5,475 nucleotides of DNA, taken from assembly GCA_016214425.1 (NCBI GenBank), contig JACRON010000106.1:1-5475 (forward strand), written 5' to 3'. A model generated the notes under the pieces. It ran no database searches, had not been told where the DNA came from, and worked only from the letters and a program-made list of their open reading frames with translations. This stretch comes from Nitrospirota bacterium (lineage in GTDB: Bacteria > Nitrospirota > CAKKRA01 > 9FT-COMBO-42-15). The position numbers and the translations under genes were made by a program. Shown here one piece after another: positions 4,864 through 5,475 of this stretch (within the stretch, counting starts at the first letter, position 1; each line of letters starts with the position of its first letter).

Positions 4864-4892
4864 ACGCCTTCCTTTTTATAGTTTTAATCTAA

Positions 4893-5075
4893 CAGGCTGT
4901 TGAAAAACTCGGATTGCCGTCATTGCGAACGAAGCTGTCTTTCGCTACTCCGTAGCTTCAGAACAGCGTAGGATAGTGAAGCAATCTCGTTTCTATGTAA
5001 ATCAATAAGTTATAGATTGCTTCATCGCAAAAATCGCTCCTCGCAATGACATGAATGGGCTTTTTCAACAATCTG
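4893..5075. mobile_element. MITE-like non-coding element with inverted ends
   Basis: The ends are imperfect inverted repeats: CAGGCTGTTGAAAAAC (4893-4908) against the complement of 5060-5075, CAGATTGTTGAAAAAG, 13 of 16 matching. Inside are further matched arms: GTCATTGCGA (4919-4928) with 5041-5050, GAAGCAATCT (4978-4987) with 5014-5023, and GAAGCT (4931-4936) with 4954-4959. CTAA flanks both sides (4889-4892 and 5076-5079), a possible 4-bp target duplication, although the match could also be a continuation of the arms. It has no open frame. GTCATTGCGA...GAAGCAATCT is a widespread dispersed-repeat motif in environmental bacteria. It occupies most of the 302-bp gap upstream of the Crp/Fnr-family gene. 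Confidence 0.75.
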
Positions 5076-5083
5076 CTAAACAT

Positions 5084-5143
5084 AAAAGCCCGCCACTCAC
5101 CATCCCTCTAAAGGGAGAGGACTAATGGGAGGGCGGGGCTTTT
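5084..5143. terminator. Palindromic repeat acting as probable terminator of the cytochrome gene
   Basis: Outer arms AAAAGCCCGCC (5084-5094) and GGCGGGGCTTTT (5132-5143) pair over 11 bp with one bulged G. Inside, CCAT pairs with ATGG and CCTCT with AGAGG. On both strands the outer stem ends in CTTTTAT, so either direction could terminate. It lies 22 bp beyond the cytochrome stop codon. Its inner part resembles the CCCTC/GAGGG repeats elsewhere in the window. Confidence 0.7.
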
Positions 5144-5165
5144 ATTTAGTCTGTGCTATTTTAAT

Positions 5166-5475
5166 CTATTTTGCAAGGGTCTTTATATATGCAACTGCAT
5201 CCCAGCGGTCTGCCTCGCTTAACATCTTCTCATAAGCTAACATGGATGTGTTTGGCACACCCTTTGTAATTGCCTTGAACAAATCATCATCTGTCTTCTT
5301 TGACATTATTGACTTGTCTGTGAAATTCCTTGGCTTTGGTGTTAATGCAGCGCCAGCAGACCCGTCGCCCTTGCCTGCATCGCCATGGCACATTGCGCAG
5401 TTTGCAGCATAAACTGCCTTTCCCTTGCCTGCATCACCCTTTGCAAATGCAACAACTGCTAATGCAACTGTTAAA
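5166..5475 (-). CDS. Secreted monoheme c-type cytochrome (N-terminus cut by window edge)
   Basis: The reading frame enters from the right edge and gives 102 visible residues. It opens with the end of a signal peptide, LTVALAVVAFA, with probable cleavage before KGDAGKG. A single heme-binding CAMCH follows at visible residues 26-30 (5390-5404). The internal ATG at 5393-5391 is the Met within that motif and is not the start. A likely axial ligand is Met78 in GVPNTSMLAY, and the C-terminal helix is DRWDAVAYIKTLAK. This is the class I (cytochrome c6 / cbb3-type domain) small electron-carrier pattern, acting in the periplasm. Redox partners are not visible. Only the first few residues of the signal peptide seem to be missing. 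Loss of the true start means an upstream fusion domain cannot be excluded. Confidence 0.93.
   Translation of the reverse strand, partial: LTVALAVVAFAKGDAGKGKAVYAANCAMCHGDAGKGDGSAGAALTPKPRNFTDKSIMSKKTDDDLFKAITKGVPNTSMLAYEKMLSEADRWDAVAYIKTLAK

Noticed and set aside
4601..4903. Open frame of 100 codons on the plus strand
   Set aside because: It is the antisense shadow of the Crp/Fnr-family gene and runs into the MITE end; the serine/arginine-rich product looks non-biological.
4875..4908. Promoter for the Crp/Fnr-family gene with its -35 supplied by the MITE end (TCAACA, 17 nt, TATAAA)
   Set aside because: Transcription would start within or after the ribosome binding site, leaving almost no leader, and the -35 match is only 4 of 6.

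Overview
This looks like a bacterial chromosome segment, about 40-45% GC by eye, from an organism with periplasmic c-type cytochromes and Crp/Fnr-type regulators. The protein sequences and the many short palindromic repeats recall anaerobic or microaerophilic lineages such as Nitrospirota or the former Deltaproteobacteria. That placement is an impression, not a demonstrated one. Nearly everything is on the minus strand. The exception is the tail of a sensor histidine kinase (2-190, plus), which converges on rplT across a shared 14-bp hairpin.

Read in the direction of transcription (right to left), the minus strand carries: the C-terminal part of a secreted monoheme cytochrome c (5166-5475, cut by the window edge); a palindromic repeat that could act as a terminator (5084-5143); a MITE-like element of about 183 bp (4893-5075); a Crp/Fnr-family regulator with a GTG start (4177-4863) and its terminator hairpin (4131-4157); a good sigma-70 promoter (4043-4071) in front of tRNA-Val(GAC) (3934-4008); a terminator-like hairpin (3844-3873); and the translation cluster thrS - infC - small unannotated gene - rpmI - rplT. 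The cluster makes threonyl-tRNA synthetase, initiation factor IF3 and ribosomal proteins bL35 and uL20 (formally bL20). Its order matches the classic thrS-infC-rpmI-rplT operon.

The most notable item is in the gap of about 400 bp between infC and rpmI. A gene with a strong Shine-Dalgarno and a GTG start (1142-1342) encodes a membrane-anchored protein of 66 residues, if its single in-frame TGA at codon 30 is read through. Coding-like sequence continues in the same frame for 36 codons after the TGA, with no normal start codon of its own. The TGA sits at the top of a 15-bp stem, and a smaller hairpin with an AGGU loop begins 17 nt downstream of it. This is the geometry of a bacterial SECIS element, so the gene is proposed as a candidate small selenoprotein of unknown function.

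Other points: IF3 most likely starts at a rare AUA codon (1970) behind a perfect Shine-Dalgarno, and a longer version starting at TTG would translate a palindromic repeat. ThrRS lacks the usual N-terminal TGS domain. Palindromic repeats lie in several operon gaps (rplT-rpmI, infC-small gene, infC-thrS).
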